Origin: Isoetes taiwanensis
Taxonomy: Eukaryota; Streptophyta; Lycopodiopsida; Isoetales; Isoetaceae
Direction: 5' to 3'
Assembly (NCBI GenBank): GCA_021234155.1
Contig: JAJEKV010000125.1
Coordinates: forward strand, 315,178 to 379,177
Length of the DNA stretch: 64,000 nt
Part shown: in pieces, positions 1 through 15,100 of the stretch
How positions within the stretch are numbered: the first letter of the stretch is position 1
Layout of the letters: every line of letters starts with the position of its first letter
The notes under the pieces: generated by a model
Database searches by the model: none
The model's input: only the letters and a program-made list of their open reading frames with translations
What the model was told of the DNA's origin: nothing
Translations under genes and position numbers: made by a program

Positions 1-115
1 TGCAAGCAGCTATACATGTATTGCTAATATATTCTTACCTGTGAACGCGGAAGTTGGTTTTCAGCACGCCAGAAAAGAACAATTATTTGTATGGAGCTGG
101 CCGACCGCCATACCC

Positions 116-3100
116 TAGGAGCCTGGCCGTCATGCAGACGCTGGGCGGCCACAAAAGTTCTCCTGACCGATCTTTGGATTTTTGGTCCTCGCCGAGTCGG
201 GTCCTTAAACGAGGGATTCAACCCACGGATAGGGGAACCGGGAGTCGGGAGGGTGTTCATTAGCATACGCTTCCCTGTGGGGCGTAATGATGCGCCGCCT
301 CGAACTTTTGGGGTCCGCCTCCTCGGGATCTCGGGACTCTCCCAGTGAGGTGGCTGCCTCAAAGTCCTAGCCTTGTTTGACTTGGGGAAGGGTGCCGCCA
401 TGCTTGCCCAACGGGCTGCCCCTGGACTGCCTCTAACCCCAATGCTTGGGTCTGGACTTTATCCAAAAAATTTGGAAATTTTCCCTGTATGCTCCCCTGC
501 TGAAGCCAGCTGTGACCAAAACCATAATTAATTCTATGCCATGCATTAACTACGAATTTATGAAGAGGAACAATAAAATGGCATAACTAAAAAGAGGTGC
601 ACTTAAAAAAGGCGCAGTCTTTGGACTGGGGCAACAAGGCGAAGTGGACACATTAAAAAATTTCCACTTGAACCATGAAGCACCTTACCGGGCTCCTCTC
701 CTTGTCAGGATTCTCACACACTTTTACCGTGGATTCCCAGACGTGGAGGGGGGTATGATGCCTTGAGCACGGAGGACCCCAAAATCCTCCTGAGTAAGCC
801 ATTCCCGAATTTCCCTCTCCCCTCAAGGCTCGGGATGGATCTGCCACACCTCCCTCCTCGGACTTGATTTGCCTCCCTCACACGATCACGTAACGACATT
901 GCCCTGGGGACCGCTCTCGTGGGCCAGAAGACCACCACCTCCAAGAAGCTACTAAAGTAGGCTCACTTCCATCACACCTCTGTGAGCCACCAATTGGCCT
1001 AGGATGTGGATGCGGATATCAGTCGCGGACTCGGGCCAAGTGAGTGTTTCTTTTGCAACCAGAATTGTAACTTGCTCCCTAGGGTAATTTCCCTGCCATT
1101 CGACGATTTGGTGGGTCAATTTGCCATTCCGAGCTACCCGTTCGAACGACAAAACACCGTTTATACAAGGCCGCACTGTGAGCCTTAAGGCTTTGAGCCA
1201 AGTTCTCCTGACCGATTCGAATTTTGGCCTTCCCGGAAGAGGGGGCCTTTTGAACTGAGGGATCCAACGGTCGGATAGGGGAACCGGGCTCCGGGAGGGT
1301 GGTTACAATGCAGGCCTGTGAGCGCTCTGTGAAGAGCCGAGAACTTTTTGATCCCGCCTCTTGGGTCCTGGACTTTCCTCCTCTGTGAGGGATCCCAAGG
1401 TCCCACCCCTTGCTGACTTGGGGAAGGGTGCCAGCTTACACTCGCAAGGGTGTCCCCGGACTGCCTCTAATGCTAACCCTTTGTGTTCGAGATGAATTAG
1501 GGAATCCAACCGCAAAATCTAGGACTTATTTTCTCGGGACAATGCATTAATCATAATTTATGAATGTCTTGCCATCAGAAAAGCTACCGACTTTCTACTT
1601 GCTAAGCATCTGGAGGGAGGACAGGCCCAAGCTCGCTTCCTCACGGGCTTCCCTTTGTTCTCAGATTCTCGGCTGCACTTCTCGGCTGTGTCCTAAGTGC
1701 AGCTAGGACCAAGTCTGCAAATTTCAAAACGCAAACCCTTCTAGAACCCCGGGCAACCCATTGGTTTATGCCTTGGAGGCCCTCTCCTTGTCGACATTCC
1801 TCACTGGTGATCTCTTTGGCACCGGTGACTTGGATTTGGGAGGGGTGTTGACGCGAGGCACGGACTCAATCCCCCGAAGCTGCTTTTGCCCCTAATTTCT
1901 CTCCTAAGGCCCTGGGAGATCAAGACGGGCTGACCTCCCTCTCCTCCGGAATCAAGCATTTGGCTCCTGCCAATGTGGACTCCTCAGAATCATACATTGC
2001 CTCGACCAAGTCTGCATGTAAGACCACCTCACCTCCAAGAAGCCAAAGTAGCTTCACTTCCCATCACACTGTAGTCACTGGCCTTAGGATGTAGATATGA
2101 TATCGCGGAGGGCGGTGTTTCTTTCTTTTGCAAAATCGACCTTGTAAATTGCTCCCTAGGGTAATTTTCATATTCCTGACGATTTGGTATGGTCGACGGC
2201 TATTTCAGAGGCCTCCTGCGTCTCTAACAACAAACATAAGCAGCACGACTCAGATCACTACGCAAGGATGTAAGTTCTCCTGGACCATCTCGAATCTTTT
2301 GGGCCTTCCCTCAGAGAGGTAGCCCCTCGAACGGAGGGTCCAACGGTCAGGATAGGGAACCGGCCCGAGGGTGTGGTCACAGAAGGTGGCAAATGGGAGC
2401 TGCCAGAAGGGCAGCCTCGGGAAGTTTTGATCCCGCCTTGGGGTCCCACTCTTTGTGAGGGATCCCCGCAAGGTCCCCGGGCCTGCTTGACTTAGAAGGG
2501 TGTGCCAGCCTGCTGTTCTCGCGAACGGGCTGCCCCTGCTGTTCTAATGCTAACCCTTGACCTAGACCTTCTCCTAAAATTTCTAAAATTGGGTCAGGAA
2601 GCCGTGGAGGATGTATTAGGAATCCAAATGCAAAAAAAAATCGCACTTTATTTTACAATGGCATACACTATGACTTATAAATGTCTTGCCACCGCAAAAC
2701 GCCTCGGATTTCTATACTGCTACATCTGGAGTAGGACAGGCTTCAAACTCCTCATTCACGCTATTCTGCTCAGACTTGGCTGTGTGCATGTGTCCTTAAG
2801 AGCAATGCACTTGTCTTTCTTTCCCCAAAACGTCCCTTCTAGAACCCGCAACCCACGGTTTTACGCTTTGGAGGCCCCTCTCTCATCAGATTCTGACCTT
2901 GGCACTGGATTCTGATCGGAGTGCGGTATTGAGCCGCAGCACCCACCCTAAAACTTCCTGAAGCCGCTGTCTCCGGACTTCCTCTCTCTCCCAAGGCCCT
3001 CGGGACTACTCTGCCTAATTCTCCCCTTCTAGAATCGCTGATTTGGCCTCGGGCAATGGACTCCTTTAATCCGCCGACATTGCCTTGGGGACTGCTCGCG

Positions 3101-6100
3101 GGCTTAAGACCACCCACCTCCAAGAGCCAAAGTAGCTCACTTCCATCACACTCGTGAGTCAATTGGCCTAGGATGGATGCGGATATCAAGGCCGTGATCT
3201 GCGGTGAGTGTTTCTTTCTTTGCAAAACCGACCTTGTAACTGCTTCCTAGGGTACTTCGCTTATTCCCAGATGATTTAAGTGGTCAATTTGTTATCTCGA
3301 GCAAACCTGGAAGGTTCGAATCCACAAAACATCAAGGCTTTGGCAAGGTCAATTCCTCAGATCGGCTGGGTTTGACAAGTTCTCCTGACCGATCTCGAAT
3401 CTTGGGCCTTCCCGAAGAGGGGCTCCCCGAACGGAGGGATCCAACGGCTCCGGACAGGGGAACCGGGCTCCGGAGGGTGGTCATTAGCGCAGCCCCCTGG
3501 GGAGCTACTGCCAGAAGGGTCACGAACTTTTTGATCCCCGCCTCTGGGTCCCAGACTCTCTTGTGAGGGATCCCCGCAAGGTCCCGGCCCTGCTTGACTT
3601 GGGAAGGGTGCCAGCCTCTGGCTGTCTCCCTAAGGCTGCCCCGACCGCTCTTGCACGCTAACCCTTTGTGTTCGATGAGAATTAGGAATCCAAATCGCAA
3701 AAAAATCGTAATTTATTTCGCATAATGCAATAATTTTAATTTATGAATGTCTTGCCACCGCAGTGCTCTCACTTCTACTTGCCACATCGGAGGAGGACAG
3801 CCCAAACTCCGGCCCGGCCTCGCCCAGACTCTTGGCTGCAGCCTCGCTGTGTCCCAAGTGCAATGACCAAGCCCCGCCCCCAAAAACGCAAGTCCCTTCT
3901 AGGAACCCTGCAAACCTGTGGTTTACGCTTTGAGGCCCTCTCCTTGTCGATCTCACGGACCTTGGCGCGGATCTGGACGGGAGTGCTTGGACAGAGCACT
4001 ACCCTGGGGCAATCCCGTCGCTGCCCCTGACTCCCTCTCCCAAGGCCTTAGGGACCTGAGCCTGCATCTCCCCCTCTCCTGACCAAGGATTTGGCTCTAC
4101 TGACTCGTAATGTCACATTGCCTTGGGGACCGTTCCCGCGGGCTAGAAGACCACCGGACCTCCAAGAAGCCAAAGTAGCTCACTTCCACTCTACACTCGT
4201 GAGTCAATTGGCCTAGGATGTGGATGGATATTGTCGCAAGAGGGCTGAGTGTTTCTCTCTTCTTTCTTTGCAAAATCGAATTTGTAACTTGTATTCCTAG
4301 GGTAATTTCTATTCCTGGGATGATTTTGGCATGGTCGATTTGCTATCTGGGATTCTGCCCTAACAACAAAACACCGGGTTTCTACAAGGTCAATTTCAAG
4401 ATTTCCGCTGGGTTTGACAAGTTCTCCCTAGACCGATCTGGAATCTTTGGCCTTCCCCGAAGAGGGGCCCCCGAATCCGAGGATCCAAACTACCGGATAG
4501 GGGAACCGGCCCGTGAGGGTGGTCATGAAGGCAGTACCGGGTAGCCACGCTGTGAAGGGTCAGCCCCTGAACTTGTTTGGATCCCGCCTCTTGGGTCCTG
4601 GACTCTCCCTCTTGTGAGGGATCCCCGCAAGGTCCCCGCCCTCGCTTGGATTCTTGGGGAGAAAGGGCCAAGCTACCTCGGCGAACGGGTCACGCCTCGA
4701 CATTCTAATGCTAACCCTTTGACCTAGACCTTCTCCAAAATTTCAAAATTACCGTAGCTGAGATTTATTAGGGAATCCAAATGGAAAAAATCGTAATTTA
4801 TTTTCGTACAATGCATTAATTGCTAATTTATGAATGTCTTACACTGCTAAAAGCGCCTCACTTCTAATACTTAAGCATCGGGAGGAGGACAGGCTCCAAC
4901 TCCGTCTCACGCTTCTTGTCTGATTCTACCGGGCAGCTCTTCTCAAGCTGTGTCCTAGTAACAGAACACCAAGTCTCGGGTCCCCTAAAACGAAACCCTT
5001 CTAGAACTTCGCAACCCACAGTAGTTTCACGCTGAGGTCCCTCTCCTTGTCGACTGACCTTTGCTCGCGGACTTTACGTGAGCAAGCGGGTGTTGACGCT
5101 TTGTTACCTGACCTCTAAAATCCCCCTAAGATGTGCTTCTGCCCCGGACTTCTCTCCCCCAAGGCCCTCGGGACGACGGGCGACCTCCCTCCTGGACCAC
5201 TACTTGCCTAATGGACTCCTGTAATCGCCGACATTGCCTTTGGGACCAAGTTCCGTGGGTCAGAAGACCAATCTCACCTCCAAGAAGCCAGGCAGTCACT
5301 CCATCACACCTCGAGTCAATTGGCCTAGGATGTGGAAAGGATACCGTCATGGAGGGCGAGTATTTCTTTCTTTGCAAAATTGGACTTTGTAACTTGCTCC
5401 TTAGGGTAATTTCGGCCATTCCGATATTTTATAGTAGGGTCCATTTGCTATCTTGAGCTCCCCGGTGTCTGAACGACAAAACACCGCGGGTTTCGCATAA
5501 GGTCAATTCCTCAAGACGCTGTTTGGATTAAAGTTCTCCTGACCGATTCCTTGGAATCTTTTGGCCTTCCCAAGAGGCCCCGAACGGAGGATCCAAATCT
5601 GGCCGGATAGGGGGAACCGGGCTCCGGGAGGGTGGTGGATTAGCTGCAGCCTCGGGAGCGGCCGCCAGAAGGGCAGCTCCTGAACTTTTTGATCCCGCCA
5701 ACTGGACTTCCCTTGTGAGGGGATCCCCGCAGTGTCCTCGGGCCTCGCTTTGACTTGGGAAGGGTGCCACCGGTTGTCTCCGCAACCCGCTGCCCCAATC
5801 AGCTCTAATGCTAACCCTTTGACTCTAATAGACCTTCTCCCAAAATTTCAAAATTGGTCAGGTAATCGAGATGAACTAGGAATCCACCTCGGCAAAAAAA
5901 TCGTAATTTATTTTCTCGTGACAATGCATTAATTATGCACTTATATCGTCTTGCTAAAGCCTCCGACTTTCATTTATATTACATCGGGAGGGAGTAGATG
6001 TGCCCAACCTACCCCTTTGCTCCGTGATTCTGGCCATTTTTCGCCAGTCCTGGTGCAGTAACAGACTGTCTCGCCCAAAATGCAAACCCTTCTAGAACTT

Positions 6101-9100
6101 GGCAACTCACAGGTTTACGTTTCTAGGGCCTCCTCCTGCCGATTCACGGACTTTTGCCTGTCTTGACGCTGGAGGGGTGTCGGGACGCCAGAAAGGGACC
6201 CTAAAATCCCTCCTGGCTGTCTCCGGAATTTCCTCTCCCCAAGGCTCCTGGGACCTGTGGGACGGGCCACCTGCCCTCTCCGACCGCTGGCCTGGCTCGC
6301 CAATGGACTCCTCCACTGACATTGCCCCGGGACCAAGTTCCGTAGTCTAAGACCTCACCCGACTCCGGCAATAGAAGTTACCAAAGTATCTCACTCATAT
6401 CACACCTCAGAGTCGGCACTGGGCCTAGGATGTGGATGGATATTGTCGGGAGGGCGAGGTTTCTTTCAGTAAAATCGAATTCTGTAACTTGGTTCTAGGG
6501 TAATTTCATCATTCCTATCTATTTGGCATGGTCGATTTGCCATTCCTAAGTCCTGTTCAACGATACAAACATCATGGTTTCTACAAGGTCAATTCTGTGA
6601 CGCCGTTTGGATGTTCCTCCTGCACCATTCGAATCTTTGGCCTTCCCAAGAGGGGCCTCTAACTGAGGATCCAATCTGGCCTGATAGGGGAACCCCTGCC
6701 CTGAGGGTGGTCATTAGCGCGCACTCTGGCTCTTTTTTGGGGTCCTGACTCTCCCTTTCCTTGTGAGGGATCCCCGTAGCGTCCCCGCCCTCGCTTTGAC
6801 TTGGGAATGGTGCCACCGGGCTGCTCAACGGGTCACTGACCGCTCTAATGCTAACCCTTTGACCTAGACCTCCTCCTAAAATTCTCGAAAATTACCGTGG
6901 TAGTCGAGATGAGTTTAGAACCACCGGCAAAAATCAGAATTTATTTCGCATAATGCATTAATCAAGGAATTTATGAATGTCTCTACACCGCAGTGCCCGA
7001 CTCTACTCTGGCTACATCTGAGTGAGGACAGGGCCCAAACCGGCCCGGCCAGCCCCTTGCCCATTCTCCCTACCGCAGCCTTCTCGCCGCATCCCCAAGT
7101 GCAATGCATTGTCTGCTCCCCAAACAAACCCTCTCTTAGAACCTCGGCAACCCACAGGCTTTACGCTTTGGAGGTCTCTCTCCTTGTTTATCTAGCTCTG
7201 ACCTTTTAAGTGGACTTGATGGAGTGGGGTGCTGAATTTTCATGAGCACGGACCCTAAACTCTCGAAGCCGGTCACTCGGACTCTCTCCTCATAAGGCCC
7301 TGGGACGACGGGCTACAATCTCCCTCTCCTAATCACGATTCGCTCGGCCAATGGACCTTAACGCCGACATTGCCCTTGGGACTGCCCTCAGGCCAAGACC
7401 AATCTGACCTCCAAGAAGTGCCAAAGTAGCTCACTTCCATCACACTCGTGAATCAATTGGCCTAGGATGTGGATGCTGATATCACATGCGGGAGGGCGGA
7501 GAGTGTTTTCTTTTTGCAAAATCGACCTTTGTAACTTGGTTCCATAGGGTAATTTCGCCTATTCCTGGACGATGGCATGGTTGATTTGCCATCTCGAGCC
7601 TCCCCTGCCCAACGACAAACATCGGCGCGTTTCTACAAGGCCGACTGTGACTTCCGCTACCTGGAAGCAAGTTCTCCCGGACCGATCTGGAATCTCGGCT
7701 TTCTCCCTTCCAAGAGGGTTCCCCTCGAACGGGAGGGGATCCAATCTGGCCGGATAGGGGAACCGGGGCTCCGGAGGTGGTGGATTAGCTGCAGCCTCTC
7801 GTGGGAGGCTGGGCCAGAGAAGGGCGTGCCTCTGGAACTTTTTTGATCCCGGGGCCTTTGGGTCCTGGACTCTCCCTTCTGTGAGGGATCCCCAGCACTC
7901 CGGCCTGCTGGATTTGGGGAATGGTGCCGCTCTGGCACCCCAACGCTGCCCCCAGACCGCTCTAGCGCTAACCCTTTGACTCAGGACCTTCCTCAAAATT
8001 TCGAAATTAATGTGGTGCTGAGATGAGTTAGGAACGCAAACTGCAAAAAATCGTAATTTATTTTCGCATAAATGCATTAATTGGCGAATTTATGTAAATC
8101 GTCTTGCCATCAAGAAAAGCTCTAATTTCTATCAGTATTACATCGGGAGGAGGATAGGCTCCAAACTCCGCCTCCGCCGCTCCCTTTGCTCCAGATTCTC
8201 GCTGTAGCTTCTCGGCCAGCGTCCTTAAGTGAATGGTGACTGTCTGGCCCCAAAACGTAAACCCTTTCTAGAACCTAGCACCATTGGTTTTACGCTTTTG
8301 GGAGTGCCCCTCTTGTCGATTCACCGTGGACCTTGCGCCGCGGACTTGACGCGGAAGTGGTGTTGACGTGAGCACGGACCCTAAAATCCCTAAGTCAGCT
8401 GGCCGGTCTCCTACGCTGCATCTCCTCCGGACCACGATTTGGCTCGCCAATGACCTATAACGCCGACATTGCCCTCGGGGACCAAGTTTCGGCCGGTTGA
8501 CCACACCTCCAAGAAGCCAAAGTAGTCACTTCCATCACACTCGTAAATAATCGCCTAGGATGTGGGATGCTGATACCGCCGTGGAGGGCGTGGAGTGTTT
8601 CTTTTCAAAAACCGGACCTTTGTAACTTGCTCCCAGGGTAATTTCCCTCGGCCATTCGATGATTTGGCATGGTAATTTCATTTCGGAGCCTCCTGCGTTC
8701 AACGACAAAACACCGGGTTTATACAAGGTCTATTCTAAGACGCCCATGGTTGGACAAGTTCTCCCGGACCGACTCGAATCTTTTGGGCCTTCCCAAGAGG
8801 GGCCCTCAACGAGGATCCAAATCCCACGGATAGGGGAACCGCCCCGAGGGTGGTTAGCGCAGCCCCTGGGAGGGCCGCCACAGAAGGGCTGCCCTGAACT
8901 TTTTGATCCCCCTTGGGGGTCCTGGGACTCTCCTCTTCAGGAGGGATCCCCGGCGAAGGTCCCGGCCTCGCTTTGACTTGGGAAGGGTGCGCCTGGCTGT
9001 TCCCGCAACCGGGCTGCCCCTGACCGCTCTAATGCTAACCCTTTGACCTAGACCTTCTCCTAAAAATTTCAAAAATTGGGTCAGGCCGGAGATGAATTAG

Positions 9101-12100
9101 GGAATCCACCGCAAAAAATCGAATTTATTTTCAGCATAATGCATTAATTAAGGAATTTATGAATGTCTTGCCATCAGTAAAGCCTCGACTTCTGCCGCCA
9201 TCTGTGAGGGGAGGATGTGCCCAAACTCCGGCCCACGGGCCTCTTGCTCAGATTTCTCATTGCCGCTTTCTACTGTGTCCCAGTGCAATGTATCAGTCTC
9301 ACCAAACGCAAACCCTTCTAACCTCGCAACCCACAGGTTTACGCTTTGGGAGGCCTCTCCTGTCGTGATTCGGCCGACCTTAAGGCTGACTTGACGTGGA
9401 GTGGGTGTTGACGCCAGAGCACTCCACCCTAAAATCCCCTGTCGCTGTCTCCACTTCCTCTCCCAAGGCCCGGGATTGACGGGCGACTCCCTCCTCGATC
9501 GCGATTTGGCTCACAATGGACTCAGACCGCCGACATTGCCATGGGGACTAAGTTCCGTGGGTCAGAAGACCACCCGACTTCCAAGAAGTTTAAAGTAGCT
9601 CTCACTTCCATCACACTCGTGAATACTAATTGGCTCTAGATGTGGATGCTGATAATGCACGTGGAGGGCTGGAGTATTTTTTCTTTGCAAAACCCACCTT
9701 GTAACTTGCCCCTAGGGTAATTTCTTTTCATTCCTAGGTAATTTATTTGGATTTGGAAGGGTCGATTTGCCATTCCTGAGCCTCCCTGCGTCTCGAACGA
9801 CAAAACACCGCTTTTATACGTAATCATTCCTCGCCTTCATGGGCTTGACAAGTTCTGACCGACTGGAATCTTTTGGGCCTTCCCAAGAGGGCCCCCCGAA
9901 ACGAGGATCCAATCTGGGCCTGATAGGGGGAACCGGCCCCGGAGGGTGGTCATTAGCCGCTGCCAGAAGGGTGCCTCAGGAACTTTTTTTGATCCCTTGG
10001 GGTCCTGGACTCTCCCTCTTGTGAGGGATCCCCGCAAGGTCCCCGCCTCGCTTTGACTTGGGAAGGGTCAGCCTCTGCTGCTCCCCGCAGAACGGCTGCC
10101 CCGACCGCTCTAATGCTAACCCTTTGACCTAGACCTTCTCCTAAAATTTAGGAAAATTGGGTCAGGTGGGCCGGAGATGAATTAGAAAACTACCGGCAAA
10201 AAATCGAATTTATTTTCAGACAATGCATTAATTGCGAATTTATGAATGTCTTGCCATCGCAAAAGCCCCCTCGACTTCTACTTGCCACATCGGGAGGAGG
10301 ACAGGCCCAAACTCCGGCCCGCCGGGCCTCCTTTCTCAGATTTCTGGCCGTAGTTTTCTGGCCAGTCCCAGTGCAACGGACCAAGTCCGCCCCCAAAACG
10401 CAAAACCCTTCTAGAACCCGGGCAACCCACGTGGTTTACATTTTTTGGAGGCCCTCTCTCCTTGTCGATTCTCTGGGCGGGGACCTTGGCCAGGGGACTT
10501 GACGTGGAGTGGGGGTGTTGACGCCGCAGCACTGACCCTAAAATCCCCCTAAGTCGCTGTCCCTCAACTCCTCTCCCCAAGGCTCCCCGGGACGACCACA
10601 CCTCCCCTCTCCCAATCGCGGATTTGGCTCTCGCCAATGGACTCAGTAACGCCGACATTGCCCCCGGGACCAAGTTCGCGGGTGAAGACCATCCACCTCC
10701 AAGAAGCGCCAGTAGCTCACTTCCATCACACTCTGAGTCAATTGGCCTAGGGATGTGGATGTGGGATAATGGCCGCGGGAGGGCGTGGAGTGTTTCTTTC
10801 TTTTGCAAAACCGACCTTTGTAACTTGCTCCCTAGGGTAATTTCGCCATTCGGACGATTTGGTGGTCGATTTGCCATTCCTGAGCCTCCCTGCGTTCGAA
10901 CGACAAAACATCAGCGGTTTTATACAAGGTCGACCTCAGACGCCGTTTGGGTTTGACAAGTTCTCCTGACCGACCTGGAATCTTTTGGGCCTTTCCCAAG
11001 AGGGGCCCCCTGAACGGAGGATCCAACGGCTTGGATAGGGGAACCGGCCCCGGAGGGTGGTCATTAGCTGCAGCCCCCACGGGGAGCGGCCGCCAGAAGG
11101 GTCAGCCGGAACTTTTTTTTGATCCCGCCTTGGGGTCCTGGACTCTCCCCTCTTGTGAGGGATCCCCGCAAGGTCCCCGGCCTCGCTTGACTTGGGAAGG
11201 GTGCCACCTGCAGTTGCTCCCGCAACCCGCTGCCCCGAATCGCTCTAATGCTAACCCTTTGACCTAGACCTTCTCTCCTAAAATTTTCAAAAATTGGGTC
11301 GGTGTCGAGATGAATTAGGAATCCACCGGCAAAAAATCAGAATTTATTTTCAGACAATGCATTAATTTAATTTATGAATGTCTTGCCATCGCAAAAGCCC
11401 CGACTTCTACTTGCCACATCGGGAGGAGGACAGGCCCAAACTCCGCCCCGCCGGGCCCCTTGCTCCTCAGATTCTCGGCCGGGTGCTTTCTGGCCAGTCC
11501 CAAGTAACAGACCAAGTCTGGCCCCAAAACGCAAACCCCTTCTAGAACCCGGGCAACCCATTGTGGTTTACGCTTTGGAGGCCCTCTCCTTGTCGATTCG
11601 GCCGGGACCTTGGCCGCGGATTTGACGTGCGGGAGTGGGGGTGTTGACGCCAGAGCAAGGGACCCTAAAATCCCCCCTAAGTCGCTTGCCCTCGGACTTC
11701 CTCTCCCCAAGGCCCCTGGGATCTGACGTGGGCACCTCCCCTCTCCGAATCGCGATTTGGCTCTCGCCAATGGACTCATAACGTCGACATTGCCCTCGGG
11801 ACCAAGTTCCGCGGGTCGTAAGACCACCCACCTCCAAGAAGCCAAAGTAGCTCACTTCCATCACACTCGTAGTCAATTGGCCTAGGGATGTGGATGCGAT
11901 ACCGTCGGAGGGCGGAGTGTTTTTTCTTTGCAAAACCGACCTTGTAAACTTGCTCCCTAGGGTAATTTCGCCATTCCTGGACGATTTGGGTGGTCGATTT
12001 GCCATTCCGAGCCTCCCCCGTGTCGAACGACAAAACATCTGGGTTTTACAAGGTCGACCTCAGACGCCGCCATGGGTTTGACAAGTTCTCCCTGACCGAC

Positions 12101-15100
12101 TGGAATCTTTGGGCCTTCCCCAAGAGGGGCCCCCGAACGGGAGGGATCCAACTGGCCGGATAGGGGAACCGGGCCCGGAGGGTGGTCATTAGCGCAGCCC
12201 CTGGGGGAGCCGCCAGAAGGGCTGCCTCGGGAACTTTTTTTGGATCCCGCCTCTTGGGGTCCTGGACTCTCCCCTTGTGTGAGGGATCCCCGCAAGGTCC
12301 CCGGGCCTCGTTTGACTTGGGAAGGGTGCCTCTGTTGCCCCCTCAATCCGGGCTGCCCCGACCGCTCTAATGCTAACCCTTTGACCTAGACCTTCTCCAA
12401 AAATTTCAAAATTGGGTCGTAGGCCGAGATGAATTAGGAATCCAAATGGCAAAAAATCGAATTTATTTTCAGACAATGCATTAATTGCTAATTTATGAAT
12501 GTCTTGCCATCGCAAAGCTACCGACTTCTACTTGCCACATCGGGAGGGAGGACAGGCCCAAACTCCGCCCCGCCGGGCCCTTGTTCAGATTCTGGCTGGG
12601 TTTTTTCTGGCCAGGTCCCAAGTGCAAACAGACCAAGTCTCCCGCCCCCAAAACGCAAACCCTTCTAGAACCCTCGCAACCCACTGTGGTTTACGCTTTG
12701 GAGGCCCCCTCCTTGTCGATTCTACGGACCTTGGGCGTGACTTGACGGGAGTGGGGGGTGTTGACGCTGTGAGCTGGGGACCCTAAAATCCCCCCTAAGC
12801 CGCTGTGCCCCTGAATTTCCTCTCTCCCCAAGGCCCCGGGACTCGACGGGCCACCTCCCTCTCCTGAATCGCGATTTGGCTCGGGCCAATGGACTCGGGA
12901 ACGCCGACATTGCCCTCGGGGACCAAGTTCCGCGGGCTGTAAGACCACCACCTCCAAGAAGCCAAAGTAGCTCACTTCCATCACACTGTAGTCAATTGGC
13001 CTAGGATGTGGATGTGGGATACCGTCGGGAGGGCGGAGTGTTTCTTTCTTTTGCAAAACCGACCTTGTAACTTGCTCCCTAGGGTAATTTCGCCATTCCT
13101 GACGATTTGTGTGGTCGATTTGCCATTCCCGAGCCTCCCCCTGCCCTCGAACGACAAAACATCATGGGTTTATACAAGGTCAACTCCTCAGACGCCGGGG
13201 TTTGACAAGTTCTCCTGACCGACTGAATCTTTTGGGCCTTCCCAAGAGGGGCCCCCGAACGGAGGATCCAACGGCCGGATAGGGGAACCGGCCCGGAGGG
13301 TGGTCATTAGCGCAGCCCCGGGAGCCGCCAGAAGGGCTGCCTCGAACTTTTTTGATCCCGCCCTTGGGTCCTGGACTCTCCCCTCTCAGGAGGGATCCCC
13401 GCAAGGTCCCCGGGCCTCGCTTGACTTGGGGAAGGGAAGGGTGCCCCCGCAACCCGCTGCCCCGACCGCTCTAATGCTAACCCTTTGACCTAGACCTTCT
13501 CCTCAAAAATTTCAAAATTGGGTGCGGGCCGAGATGAATTAGGAATCCAAATTGGGCAAAAAATCAGAATTTATTTTTCAGACAATGCATTAATTGCGAA
13601 TTTATGAATGTCTTGCCAAAAGCCCCGACTTCTACTTGCCACATCGGGAGGAGGACAGCCCAAACTCCGGCCCGCCGGGCCCCTTGTTCAGATTCTGGCT
13701 GCATTTTCGGCCAGTCCCAAGTGCAACAGACCAAGTCTCGCCCCAAAAACGCAAACCCTTCTAGAACCCCGGCAACCCACGTGGTTTACGCGTTTTGGAG
13801 GCCCTCTCCTTGTCGTATTCTATTGGGACCTTGCGCCGCGGACTTGACGCGGGAGTGGGGGTGTTGACGCCGTGAGCATGGACCCTAAAATCCCCGTGGA
13901 AGCCGCTGCCCTCACTTCCTCTCCCCAAGGCCCTCGGGATCGGGACGGGCCACCTCCCCTCTCCTGAATCGCGATTTGGCTCGCCAATGGACTCGTGAAC
14001 GCCGACATTGCCCTGGGGACCAAGTTCCGCGGGCAGAAGACCACCCGACCTCCAAGAAGCCAAAGTAGCTCACTTCCATCACACTCGTAGTCAATTGGCC
14101 TAGGATGTGGATGGATGGATACCGCCGCGGGAGGGTATGAGTGTTTTTTCTTTTGCAAAACCGACCTTGTAACTTGCTCCCTAGGGTAATTTCGCCATTC
14201 CTCGACGATTTGGTGTGGTCGATTTGCCATTCCTGAGCCTCCCTGTCTCGAACGACAAGACATCAGCGGTTTATACAAGGTCAATTCCTCAGACGCCTCA
14301 TGGCTTGACAAGTTCTCCTGACCGACTGGAATCTTTTGGGCCTTCCCCAAGAGGGGCCCCCGAACGGGAGGATCCAACTGGCCGGATAGGGGAACCGGCT
14401 CCCGGGAGGGTGGTCATTAGCGGCACCGGGGAGGCCGCCAGAAGGGCTGCCCTCGAACTTTTTGGATCCCGCCTCTGGGGTCCTGGACTCTCCCCTCTTG
14501 TGAGGGATCCCCCGCAAGGTCCCCGGGCCTCGCTTGACTTGGGAAGGGTGCCACCTGCTGTCTCCCGCAACGGGCTGCCCCGACCGCTCTAATGCTAACC
14601 CTTTGACCTAGACCTTCTCCCCAAAATTTCAAAAATTGGGTCAGTAGGCCGGAGATGAATTAGGAATCCAAATGGCAAAAATCAGAATTTATTTTCGCAT
14701 AATGCATTAATTGCGAATTTATGAATGTCTTGCCACCAAAAAAGCCTCCGACTTCTACTTGCCACATCGGGAGGAGGACAGCCCAAACTCCGGCCCGCCG
14801 GGCCTCTTGTTCAGATTTCTGCAGGCCGCCAGTCCCAAGTGCAAATGCACAAGTCTCGCCCCCAAAACGCAAAACCCTTCTAGAACCCTCGCAACCCACT
14901 GTGGTTTACGCTTTATTTTGGAGGCCCTCTCCTTGTCGATTTCGGGGACCTTGCGCCAGGACTTGACGTGGGAGTGGGGGGTGTTGACGCCAGAGCAAGG
15001 ACCCTAAAAATCCCCCCTGAAGCCGCTTTGCCCCGGAATTTCCTCTCCCCAAGGGCCCTCCCCGGGATCTGGACGGGGCCTCCCTCTCCGGAATCGCTGA

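Noticed and set aside
10278-10877. 199-codon minus-strand open frame in the satellite
   Set aside because: Equivalent positions in neighbouring monomers are broken or in other frames; the Arg/Pro/Gly-rich product reflects GC-rich composition.
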